From CAZYSK01 sp964649415 (GTDB lineage: Bacteria; Chloroflexota; Anaerolineae; B4-G1), in NCBI GenBank assembly GCA_964649415.1, contig CAZYSK010000034.1, forward strand, positions 1 through 55,454: DNA of 55,454 nucleotides, written 5' to 3'. Positions 8,949 through 15,761 of this stretch are shown here, piece after piece. How positions within the stretch are numbered: the stretch's first letter is position 1; each line of letters opens with the position of its first letter. Below the pieces are notes generated by a model. That model searched no databases. It was not told the DNA's origin and was given only the letters and a program-made list of their open reading frames with translations. The position numbers were made by a program, and so were the translations under genes.

Positions 8949-10513
8949 CGTTCCTGGCCTACGTCCAGGCCCTGATTGCGCTCTGGCTGGCGATCTACGG
9001 GCTGAATTCCCTCGTCCTCGCCTTCCTCTATCTGCGTCATCGCTATTCGGATGGCGCTAGTCCGATGGCGCACCACTGTGCTTCGGACGGCACCATTCCA
9101 ATGGCGCACCATTCGGGTTCAGAAGGCGCCATTCCGATGGCGCGCGTGGACCGCTCTGCCCTGCCGCCGGTCACCGTCCAGGTGCCTCTGTACAACGAGC
9201 TGCACGTCGTCGAGCGGGTCATAGACCGCGTGGCCGCGCTGGACTACCCGCAGGACCGCCTGCAGATTCAGATCCTGGACGACTCGACCGACGAGACGAC
9301 CCGCCTGGCTCGCGCGCGGGCGGCGCTCCATCGCGAGCGCGGGCTCGATATCGCGGTCCTGCGCCGGTCCGACCGCGATGGCTTCAAGGCGGGCGCGTTG
9401 GCGCGGGGCCTGGCTCAGGTCAGCGGCGAGTACGTCGCCATCTTCGATGCAGATTTCTGTCCCTACCCTGACTTCCTGCTCCGGACGGTGCCGCACTTCC
9501 TGGCGCGGCCCCGGTTGGCCATGATCCAGACACGTTGGTCGTACCTCAATGGCGGCTATTCGCCCCTGACGCGCGCCCAGGCGCTGGCACTCGACGGCCA
9601 TTTCGTCGTCGAGCAGACGGCACGGCATCGCTCGGGGTTGCTGATGAGCTTCAACGGCTCGGGCGGCGTGTGGCGCCGGACAAGCATTGAGGATGCCCAT
9701 GGATGGCAGGCCGACACCCTGTGTGAGGATCTGGATTTGAGCTACCGGGCCCAGTTGGCCGGTTGGGAGTGCCTCTATCTGCCGGAGGTAAACGCGCCGG
9801 CCGAGGTGCCTCCCCAGATCGCGGCTTTCAAGCGCCAGCAATCTCGCTGGGCTCAGGGGTCTGTGCAGGCGCTGCGCAAGCTGGCCGGGCCGATCCTCCG
9901 CAGTGGGCGCTTGGGGTGGGGGCAGAAGGTGATGGCGCTGGTGCACCTGAGCAGCTACCTGGCGCACGCGCTGATGGTCGTGCTCTTGCTGCTTTCATTG
10001 CCCATGCTGTTCATGCCCGACTCCGCGCTCTTCTCGCTGGGAGGGCTGGGGCTGATGTGCCTGGGGCCGCCGCTGGTCTATGCCATCTCCGAACAGCGCC
10101 TGTACCCCGACTGGTTGCGGCGGCTGAGGGCCTTGCCGCTGCTGGCGCTGATGGGGATCGGTATCGCCTGGTGCAACATGCAGGCCGTGTGGCGCGGCCT
10201 CACCCGCTGGGGGGGCACCTTCGCCCGCACGCCCAAGTTCCGGCTCGAGGGCAAGGCCGGCCGGTGGGCCGATAGCCACTACCGGCTCCAGGCGGACGGC
10301 AGCACCATCGGCGAGATCGTGTTGGCCCTCTACGCGCTGGTCACCGCGGTCCTGGCCTTCGTCACGGGTCGTTATGGGATGATCCCGTTCCTACTGCTGT
10401 ACGCGGCCGCGTTCGGCACTGTGGCGGGAATGGGACTGGCGCAGACGATCACGCCCCGCCGCAGCCGCCCGCTGTGGCCCGCTCTGACGCGTCACGATCT
10501 TGAAAGCAGGTGA
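8945..10513 (+). CDS. Membrane family 2 glycosyltransferase (cellulose/glucomannan synthase-like)
   Basis: 522 residues from a GTG that overlaps the cyclase stop (GTGA). One N-terminal membrane helix (about 3-30) is followed by a cytosolic GT-A domain. Its motifs are ILDDSTDET, IFDADF (DxD), CEDLDLS and QQSRW (QxxRW), the set found in processive bactofactin-free synthases of cellulose or mannan type. Four or five membrane helices lie in the last 190 residues. It should polymerise a beta-glycan from a nucleotide sugar across the membrane; the sugar cannot be read from sequence. Residues about 34-67 are encoded by a three-copy 36-bp repeat that is not expected in the family. Confidence 0.85.
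   Translation: MTFLAYVQALIALWLAIYGLNSLVLAFLYLRHRYSDGASPMAHHCASDGTIPMAHHSGSEGAIPMARVDRSALPPVTVQVPLYNELHVVERVIDRVAALDYPQDRLQIQILDDSTDETTRLARARAALHRERGLDIAVLRRSDRDGFKAGALARGLAQVSGEYVAIFDADFCPYPDFLLRTVPHFLARPRLAMIQTRWSYLNGGYSPLTRAQALALDGHFVVEQTARHRSGLLMSFNGSGGVWRRTSIEDAHGWQADTLCEDLDLSYRAQLAGWECLYLPEVNAPAEVPPQIAAFKRQQSRWAQGSVQALRKLAGPILRSGRLGWGQKVMALVHLSSYLAHALMVVLLLLSLPMLFMPDSALFSLGGLGLMCLGPPLVYAISEQRLYPDWLRRLRALPLLALMGIGIAWCNMQAVWRGLTRWGGTFARTPKFRLEGKAGRWADSHYRLQADGSTIGEIVLALYALVTAVLAFVTGRYGMIPFLLLYAAAFGTVAGMGLAQTITPRRSRPLWPALTRHDLESR
9046..9147 (+). repeat. In-frame 36-bp tandem repeat, about three copies
   Basis: Copies start at 9046, 9082 and 9118 (exact 36-bp period), with a core like TTCGGATGGCGCCATTCCGATGGCGC. 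Each copy contains self-complementary GGCGCCATTC / GATGGCGC arms. The period is a multiple of three, so the frame is kept, adding SDGxxPMAHH-type peptide units between the first membrane helix and the catalytic domain of the glycosyltransferase. A related element lies at 20405-20443. Confidence 0.8.
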
Positions 10514-10531
10514 GAAACTGGGTTCAGCCGC

Positions 10532-11125
10532 TCAGCTATCTCCCACGGCGTGTCGCCCTTCCCAGAAAGCCTCCCGGTTCAGCTCGGTGTACTTCGACGG
10601 GACGCGGCGCTTGATGACGGAGAGCCACGTCTCCGGCGTTACGTCCAGTCGCGTGGACAGCGCGCCCAGAAGGACCGTGTTGGCCAGCCGGGTGTTGCCC
10701 AGCCGCTCGGCGATGGCGAGACCGCCGACCATCATGACGTCGTCCGTGCGCGCGCGCACGGCGGCCAGTATATCCTCGTCGGGCGGGTAGACGGCTCCAC
10801 CCACCGTGACCGACATCGGGGCGATGTGCTGGAGGTTGACGAATGCTGCGCCACCGGGGCGGAGCCAATCGATCCAGCGGGCTGCCTCCAGCAACTCGGT
10901 GGCCACGAGGAAGTCCACGCTGCCCTTTTCGGCCAGTGGGGCGGCGACCTCGTCTCCCCAGCGGACGTGGCTTTCCACCACGCCGCCGCGTTGGGAGAAA
11001 CCGTGCACCTCCGACTTCTTGGCGTCATACCCGGCCTGCAAGCCCACCTCGGCGGCGATGTCGGATGCGGTCAGGATGCCCTGGCCGCCCACACCGACGA
11101 ACAGGAAGTTGATCGCTTGTCTCAT
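10532..11125 (-). CDS. iorB: Indolepyruvate ferredoxin oxidoreductase, beta subunit
   Basis: 197 residues from the ATG just after the iorA stop (TGA, one base, ATG); the longer upstream frame is antisense noise over iorA. It has the gamma-type 2-oxoacid:ferredoxin oxidoreductase fold: FVGVGGQGILTASDIAAE at the N terminus, then SEVHGFSQRGG. With IorA it oxidises aryl pyruvates such as indolepyruvate or phenylpyruvate to the acyl-CoA, reducing ferredoxin, in aromatic amino acid fermentation. Tight spacing to iorA indicates one operon. Confidence 0.9.
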   Translation of the reverse strand: MRQAINFLFVGVGGQGILTASDIAAEVGLQAGYDAKKSEVHGFSQRGGVVESHVRWGDEVAAPLAEKGSVDFLVATELLEAARWIDWLRPGGAAFVNLQHIAPMSVTVGGAVYPPDEDILAAVRARTDDVMMVGGLAIAERLGNTRLANTVLLGALSTRLDVTPETWLSVIKRRVPSKYTELNREAFWEGRHAVGDS

Positions 11126-11126
11126 C

Positions 11127-12947
11127 TCACGCCTCCTCTCCCGTGGTCTGATGGATCGCCTGGCGGGGACACACCTGCAGGCAGACGGTGCAGCCGGTGC
11201 ACAGGAGCGGATCGATCTTCGCCTTGGGCCGCTTTGTCTTCTCCCCGATTTCCTCCGACTTGAGAATGGCCGGGCAGCCGACGCGGAAGCAGAAGCCACA
11301 GCCGTTGCACACCTCGGGGTCAACCGCGACGACCGGGCGGCGCCGGAATTGGGGGGTGAAGACGCAGGCTCCGTTGACGACGATGACGGTAGGCCGGTCC
11401 TCGATGGCCGTGGCCTCCCGGATCGCCTGCTCGACGCCCTTGACGTCCAGCGCGTCCACGACCCACACATCCTCGACGCCCATAGCGCGCACCACAGATT
11501 CGATGTCAATCGCCTGCGTGGTCTCGCCCTGCAGCGTGATGCCGGTGGCGGGGTTTTCCTGCCCGCCTGTCATGGCGGTCGTGCCGTTGTCCAGGATCAT
11601 CGTGCAGGCCGTCCCCCGGTTGTAGATCGCGCTCGCCAATTCCGGGAGTCCGGAGTGGAAGAACGTGGAATCACCGATGGTGGCGACGACCTGTTCGGGG
11701 CAGCCCGCCTGCCTGGCCCCGTGGGCCATGCCGATGCTGGCGCCCATCGAGATCAGCATGTCCATCTCCTGGAACGGCGGGAGCACGCCGATGGCATAGC
11801 AGCCGATATCGCCCGCGACCAGCTTCTTGAGCTTCCGCAGGTTGAAGTACACGGAGCGGTGCGGGCAGCCGGGGCACAGCGCGGGCGGACGGCGTGGAAT
11901 CTCCAGTGCAGGCGGCGTCTGGAGATCTGTGTTTGCGCCGGCCACGGCCTTGGGGTCGGGTTCGCGGATGGGCAGGCCGGCGGCCCGCGCCCCGTCGCGG
12001 ACCCGTGCCAGCGTCAGTTCGCCTGTGGCGGGGAAGAACGCTTTGCCGATGACGTCGAATCCCAGGGCGCGGACCTGCTCCTCAACGAAGGGGTCCAGCT
12101 CTTCGACGACGACCAGCGTCTCGACTTCGGCGGCGAAGTCGCGCAGCAGGTTTGCCGGAAGCGGGTAGACCAAACCCAACTTGAGGAACGAGAAGCCGTC
12201 GAAGACCTCGCGGGCGTACTGGTAGGCCACGCCGTCGCTGACGACGCCGATGCGCTTGTCGCCCCACGCGACGCGGTTGAGCGGGGTGGTCTCGGCGTAC
12301 TCGGCCAGCGCTTGCAAGCGCGCCTCGACCGGCGGGTGGCGCAGCCGGGCGTGGGCGGGGATCATCACGTACTTGCCTGGCTTGCGCTCGAATGGAGGCA
12401 GGGGACCGTGCTCCTGTGGCCCGGCGGGCATGTCCACCTCGACGGCGCTCTTGGAGTGAGAGAGGCGTGTCGTCGAGCGGAGCATCACCGGCGTGTCGAA
12501 CTCCTCGCTCAGCTCGAAGGCGAGGGCGGTGAAGTCCTTCGCCTCCTGGCTGTCGGCCGGCTCCAGGCAGGGGAACTTGCCGAAGCGGGCGTAGTGGCGG
12601 TTGTCTTGCTCGTTCTGGGAACTGAACGCGCCGGGGTCGTCGGCGCTCACGAGCACCAGCCCTGCCCCTACGCCGGTATAGGAGAGGGTCATGAGACTGT
12701 CGGAGGCGACGTTGACGCCGACGTGCTTCATCGCCGCCAGGGCGCGTGCCCCGGCGAAGGATGCCCCAACGGCGGCGTCCAGCGCTACCTTCTCGTTGGA
12801 GGCCCATTCTGCCCGTACACCGGCGTACTGAGCCAATGCGGGCATGATCTCTGTGCTGGGTGTGCCCGGATAGGCGGCGGCATATCTGACGCCTGCCTCC
12901 CACGCGCCCAGCGCGATGGCCTCGTTACCTGAAAGAAGTCGTTTCAT
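11127..12947 (-). CDS. iorA: Indolepyruvate ferredoxin oxidoreductase, alpha subunit
   Basis: 606 residues, the usual IorA length. ATG preceded by AAGGAGC. A pyrimidine-binding PFOR-like domain at the N terminus (GNEAIALGAWEAGV, YPGTPSTE) is followed by the thiamine diphosphate domain (GDIGCYAIG, GASIGMAHG, GDSTFFHSG). Two ferredoxin-type clusters close the protein: CNGCGFC...GC near residue 550 and CTGCTVCLQVCP near 580. It is cytosolic and oxygen-sensitive, typical of anaerobes that ferment or assimilate aromatic amino acids. Confidence 0.93.
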   Translation of the reverse strand: MKRLLSGNEAIALGAWEAGVRYAAAYPGTPSTEIMPALAQYAGVRAEWASNEKVALDAAVGASFAGARALAAMKHVGVNVASDSLMTLSYTGVGAGLVLVSADDPGAFSSQNEQDNRHYARFGKFPCLEPADSQEAKDFTALAFELSEEFDTPVMLRSTTRLSHSKSAVEVDMPAGPQEHGPLPPFERKPGKYVMIPAHARLRHPPVEARLQALAEYAETTPLNRVAWGDKRIGVVSDGVAYQYAREVFDGFSFLKLGLVYPLPANLLRDFAAEVETLVVVEELDPFVEEQVRALGFDVIGKAFFPATGELTLARVRDGARAAGLPIREPDPKAVAGANTDLQTPPALEIPRRPPALCPGCPHRSVYFNLRKLKKLVAGDIGCYAIGVLPPFQEMDMLISMGASIGMAHGARQAGCPEQVVATIGDSTFFHSGLPELASAIYNRGTACTMILDNGTTAMTGGQENPATGITLQGETTQAIDIESVVRAMGVEDVWVVDALDVKGVEQAIREATAIEDRPTVIVVNGACVFTPQFRRRPVVAVDPEVCNGCGFCFRVGCPAILKSEEIGEKTKRPKAKIDPLLCTGCTVCLQVCPRQAIHQTTGEEA

Positions 12948-12975
12948 CGCTTAGCTCCTTGGATCACATTGAGGG

Positions 12976-12981
12976 ATTATA
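12976..12981 (-). promoter_or_regulatory. -10 element upstream of iorA
   Basis: Minus strand reads TATAAT about 30 bp before the iorA ATG. No good -35 is visible at the usual distance, so only the -10 is claimed. Confidence 0.4.
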
Positions 12982-13013
12982 TCGAGCAGCCAAGGCACGC
13001 TCGCGTGAACCCA

Positions 13014-13041
13014 GAAGCCGCGCGGCAGTGTGCGCGGCTTC
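13014..13041 (-). terminator. 10-bp GC hairpin
   Basis: GAAGCCGCGC (13014-13023) pairs with GCGCGGCTTC (13032-13041) across 8 nt. It lies between the zinc-ribbon gene end and the iorA -10, so it may insulate iorA from upstream transcription. Confidence 0.5.
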
Positions 13042-13089
13042 CGGAGCGCTCTGTCTTGGTCACGCTCGTGCTGATCCATGCCGTCTGCC

Positions 13090-13147
13090 AGGTGCAGAGT
13101 AGAAACGAGGGATGCCTGTCGTTGGCATCCCTCGTGGGCCTGCACCT
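13090..13147 (-). terminator. Nested two-arm hairpin downstream of the zinc-ribbon gene
   Basis: Outer arms AGGTGCAG (13090-13097) / CTGCACCT (13140-13147) enclose a perfect 12-bp inner stem ACGAGGGATGCC (13105-13116) / GGCATCCCTCGT (13124-13135) with a 7-nt loop. It lies 86 bp after the zinc-ribbon stop on the minus strand. No strong U-run is seen. Confidence 0.5.
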
Positions 13148-13232
13148 GTGCGGTGTAAGTAGTATGATGCAGAAGGCTGCTATCGTGCCCATTTGCTTCT
13201 GCTGGGTCATTGCCGATGATGGGTGTGCTGGC

Positions 13233-13532
13233 CTAGTGGCCCCGCAGGCGGATACGCGCCCCGCGGCAGCGCGGGCACTCAATACCGACGTATTCATCTC
13301 CACAGGTATGGCAGATCCTGCGCGGAACAGGACGTTCGTCATCAAACGATGCGACGATGAGTGCGATTTCCTGGCCCGCGTACCTGGCCAGCCATTCGTC
13401 CAACCGGGCGTCATCGACCATCCACTGACCATCTTCCTCGTCCTGGTGCAGGTGTCCCTGGACGACGCCCGAGTCCAATTCGTATGCGGCTGAAGTCAAT
13501 TCCCTGATGTTGGCCCTACGGTGCGCTGGCAT
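13233..13532 (-). CDS. Small protein with C-terminal zinc ribbon
   Basis: 99 residues. The C-terminal third has CHTCGDEYVGIECPRC, two CxxC pairs spaced as in a zinc ribbon. The N-terminal part is acidic and helical, with a WMVDDARLDEWLARYAGQEI segment. No catalytic motif is seen and the function is unknown; nucleic-acid or protein binding is plausible. It stands alone between hairpins and a repeat-bearing gap. Confidence 0.6.
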   Translation of the reverse strand: MPAHRRANIRELTSAAYELDSGVVQGHLHQDEEDGQWMVDDARLDEWLARYAGQEIALIVASFDDERPVPRRICHTCGDEYVGIECPRCRGARIRLRGH

Positions 13533-13640
13533 AGACTCCTCTTAGCGTTTGAGACGATTATAACCTGCCGACTGGCTTCCTGCAAGTTCTCGCAGGGATA
13601 CATTGCCGGCGAGAATCCTTGCACAATGAGCGAGGATTCC

Positions 13641-13709
13641 AACGCAGAGTCGCAGAGGCAGAGAGACGCAGAGATGGAAAAAGAACAATGCTTTGCATCT
13701 CTCTGCGTT
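13641..13709. repeat. CGCAGAG-type intergenic repeat with fold-back
   Basis: Several direct copies of CGCAGAG occur at 13642-13672, and an inverted arm CTCTGCGTT lies at 13701-13709. GACGCAGAGATG (13665-13676) can pair with CATCTCTCTGCGTT (13696-13709) with a small bulge. It lies between rnz and the zinc-ribbon gene. It looks like the dispersed 'acgcagag' intergenic repeats seen in many environmental genomes. Confidence 0.5.
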
Positions 13710-13735
13710 GAGAGGTTACTCTAGCCCTGCCCAGG

Positions 13736-14689
13736 CTAGGTGTTGCCCGATGCTTCCCGTGCATCGCGCTCGACGCCCCGGCGAAGTATGCGGAAGTGGT
13801 CGAGATCCCGGGCGACGACCGTGGCAGGGAAGATCGCGCGGGCCTCATCCGCGATCTCGGCCTCGCGATAGCGGCGAGAGATGTGGGTCAGCACGAGCCG
13901 GTGCACGTCGGCGTCACGGGCCAGTCGCGCTGCCTGCGCGGCCGTCAGATGCGCGAAGCGGCGCGCCATATCCGCCTCGCGGCGCAGGTACGTGGCCTCG
14001 ATGACCAACATATCGGCGTGGCGCACGGATGCGACCAGGTTGTCGGTCCGGCCTGCGTCGCCCACGTGGGCCAGGCACGCGCCCGGCCTGGGTGGCCCGA
14101 GTACGTCGTCGGGGTCGATCACGCGCCCGTCGGACAGCGTCACCGGATTGCCAGCCACCAACTGTCGTCGCTCTGGGCCTTGCGGTACGCCCAGCGCCTC
14201 TGCCTTCTCGTTGAGGAACGGACGGCGCGGTTTCTCGCAGAACAGATAGCCCAGAGAGGGGCCGCGGTGGGAAACCGGGAACGCCCTGACTTCAAATGTG
14301 TCGTCCTCCAGAATGACGCCGGGACGTACCTCAATGAGGTCGATCTTGATCTGCGGCTCGGCACCTCGCAGCACGACGCCGTAGATCAGATCGTACACGC
14401 GCTCGAGCGCCCAACTGCCGCCGTAGATCTCGAGATGCTCGATTGCTTCCCAGCGGGCGAAGGTCGAGACCAGGCCCCCGAGGCCGAGCATATGGTCGAG
14501 ATGGCCGTGGGTCAGCAGGATCCGGTTGAGCCGCTTGAAGCCCAGGCCGCTGCGCAGGATCTGCCGCTGAGTTCCCTCGCCACAGTCCACCAGGAAGCGA
14601 TGGTCTTTGTATAGGACGATCTGCGCCGACAGGCCACGGTGGACGGATGGGGCCGACGCGGAAGTACCCAGGAAAACGATCTCAATCAT
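13736..14689 (-). CDS. rnz: Ribonuclease Z
   Basis: 317 residues from the ATG at 14689 (MIEIVFLGTSASAPS); further upstream frame overlaps rtcA. It is a metallo-beta-lactamase-fold tRNA 3' endonuclease. Visible are FLVDCGEGTQRQ, the zinc motif THGHLDH (His61 to His66), the exosite region RRPFLNEKAEALGVPQGP, GDAGRTDN and THISRRY. It removes 3' trailers from tRNA precursors lacking encoded CCA. The start overlaps the rtcA stop by 8 bp, so rtcA and rnz are likely translated together, a pairing of two RNA 3'-end enzymes. Confidence 0.92.
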   Translation of the reverse strand: MIEIVFLGTSASAPSVHRGLSAQIVLYKDHRFLVDCGEGTQRQILRSGLGFKRLNRILLTHGHLDHMLGLGGLVSTFARWEAIEHLEIYGGSWALERVYDLIYGVVLRGAEPQIKIDLIEVRPGVILEDDTFEVRAFPVSHRGPSLGYLFCEKPRRPFLNEKAEALGVPQGPERRQLVAGNPVTLSDGRVIDPDDVLGPPRPGACLAHVGDAGRTDNLVASVRHADMLVIEATYLRREADMARRFAHLTAAQAARLARDADVHRLVLTHISRRYREAEIADEARAIFPATVVARDLDHFRILRRGVERDAREASGNT

Positions 14690-15761
14690 TAGTCTGTTCC
14701 TTTGTAGCCAGCAAAGCCTGCCCATCTGGTTGTCGTTCGATGCGCAACTCGCGGACCAGGAATTGCCTGGTGACCCACACGTTGGTCTCCAGGTGCCGGG
14801 ATATCTCCGAGGTGACTGCCCGGGATTTCCCTTGCGCCAGGGCCATTGGGAGCACCAGTTGGTCGGCCAGGTGCGGATCAACCGGGGCACCCGTGCGATG
14901 GTGGGCCAGCAGGTCCGTGCAAGCTGCCTCGGCCACGCGCTCGGCCGGCAGGCCCTTGCGCCCGTAGGCGCTGAAGCCGGCGGTGACGGTCGCGCCGCCC
15001 GGCGAGGGCGCGTACGCGGCAAACAGGAATATGCCTGCCCCAGGGCCGGCCCCGCGCAGCCGGCGCGGCTCGATATCGGCCTCAAGACGTGCTTCTGCCA
15101 GCACGTTGCGGGCGCGGGCCGACATGCGTTGGGGAATGTGGGCCGGGAGATTCGTCACTGCCGCCACGCCCCAGACCCGCTGCGGCTGCCCGCGCGTGTC
15201 CAACGAAATGGGGCGCAACGACCCGGCCTGTCCTCCGATTCGCACCCGCACTTCTCCGCCGCCTGCCGGATAGAAGCCCCAGCGCGCCAGTTCCACCTGT
15301 GCCTGGACCCCCATCCGCGCCAGCACAGGCAGGAAGGCGTGCTCCAGGTAGGACACCGGTGGAGCCCAGGGCACGTGCGTTCCGCCGCGCAGCGTCAGGT
15401 GTGATTCCCCATCCGCCAATGCCAGCGGCAGCAGCACGGTCTGAAGCACGAGGCTGACTGCCCCGGCGCTGCCTCGCCGGGCCTCCTCGGTCACGTCGAA
15501 GGTGTACCGGCCGGGACGCGGTGGGCCACCGGGGGCGAAGGTGAGCGCCTGGGAGCCCAGCGTGTCCCCCTCCACGTGTGCCTGGCAGACGGAAGCGGCC
15601 GCACGCACGGCCGTCAGGTGTTGGGGCTGGAGGCCTGGCTTGCTCCGCCCGGCGCGGATGCGTTCGATGCGCGCCGGTTGACCGGTGAGGACCGCCAGTG
15701 TCAGCGCGGTGCGCAGCACTTGTCCGCCGCCTTCGCCGTGGGAACCGTCAATCACGATCAT
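14682..15761 (-). CDS. rtcA: RNA 3'-terminal phosphate cyclase
   Basis: 359 residues, near the usual 340. It converts RNA 3'-phosphate to 2',3'-cyclic phosphate through an AMP intermediate. The N terminus IDGSHGEGGGQVLRTALTL and the downstream RAGRSKPGLQPQHL are hallmark motifs. The nucleophile should be the His in PVDPHLADQL near the C terminus. It overlaps the preceding glycosyltransferase gene by 14 bp and the following rnz by 8 bp. No rtcB or rtcR is in the window. Confidence 0.93.
   Translation of the reverse strand: MIVIDGSHGEGGGQVLRTALTLAVLTGQPARIERIRAGRSKPGLQPQHLTAVRAAASVCQAHVEGDTLGSQALTFAPGGPPRPGRYTFDVTEEARRGSAGAVSLVLQTVLLPLALADGESHLTLRGGTHVPWAPPVSYLEHAFLPVLARMGVQAQVELARWGFYPAGGGEVRVRIGGQAGSLRPISLDTRGQPQRVWGVAAVTNLPAHIPQRMSARARNVLAEARLEADIEPRRLRGAGPGAGIFLFAAYAPSPGGATVTAGFSAYGRKGLPAERVAEAACTDLLAHHRTGAPVDPHLADQLVLPMALAQGKSRAVTSEISRHLETNVWVTRQFLVRELRIERQPDGQALLATKEQTND

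Noticed and set aside
9046..9147. CRISPR array
   Set aside because: 36-bp units are continuous without spacers and lie in-frame in a glycosyltransferase gene.
10806..12932. 708-codon plus-strand frame
   Set aside because: Antisense to iorA and iorB, which show clear TPP and Fe-S motifs; no family motifs in this frame.
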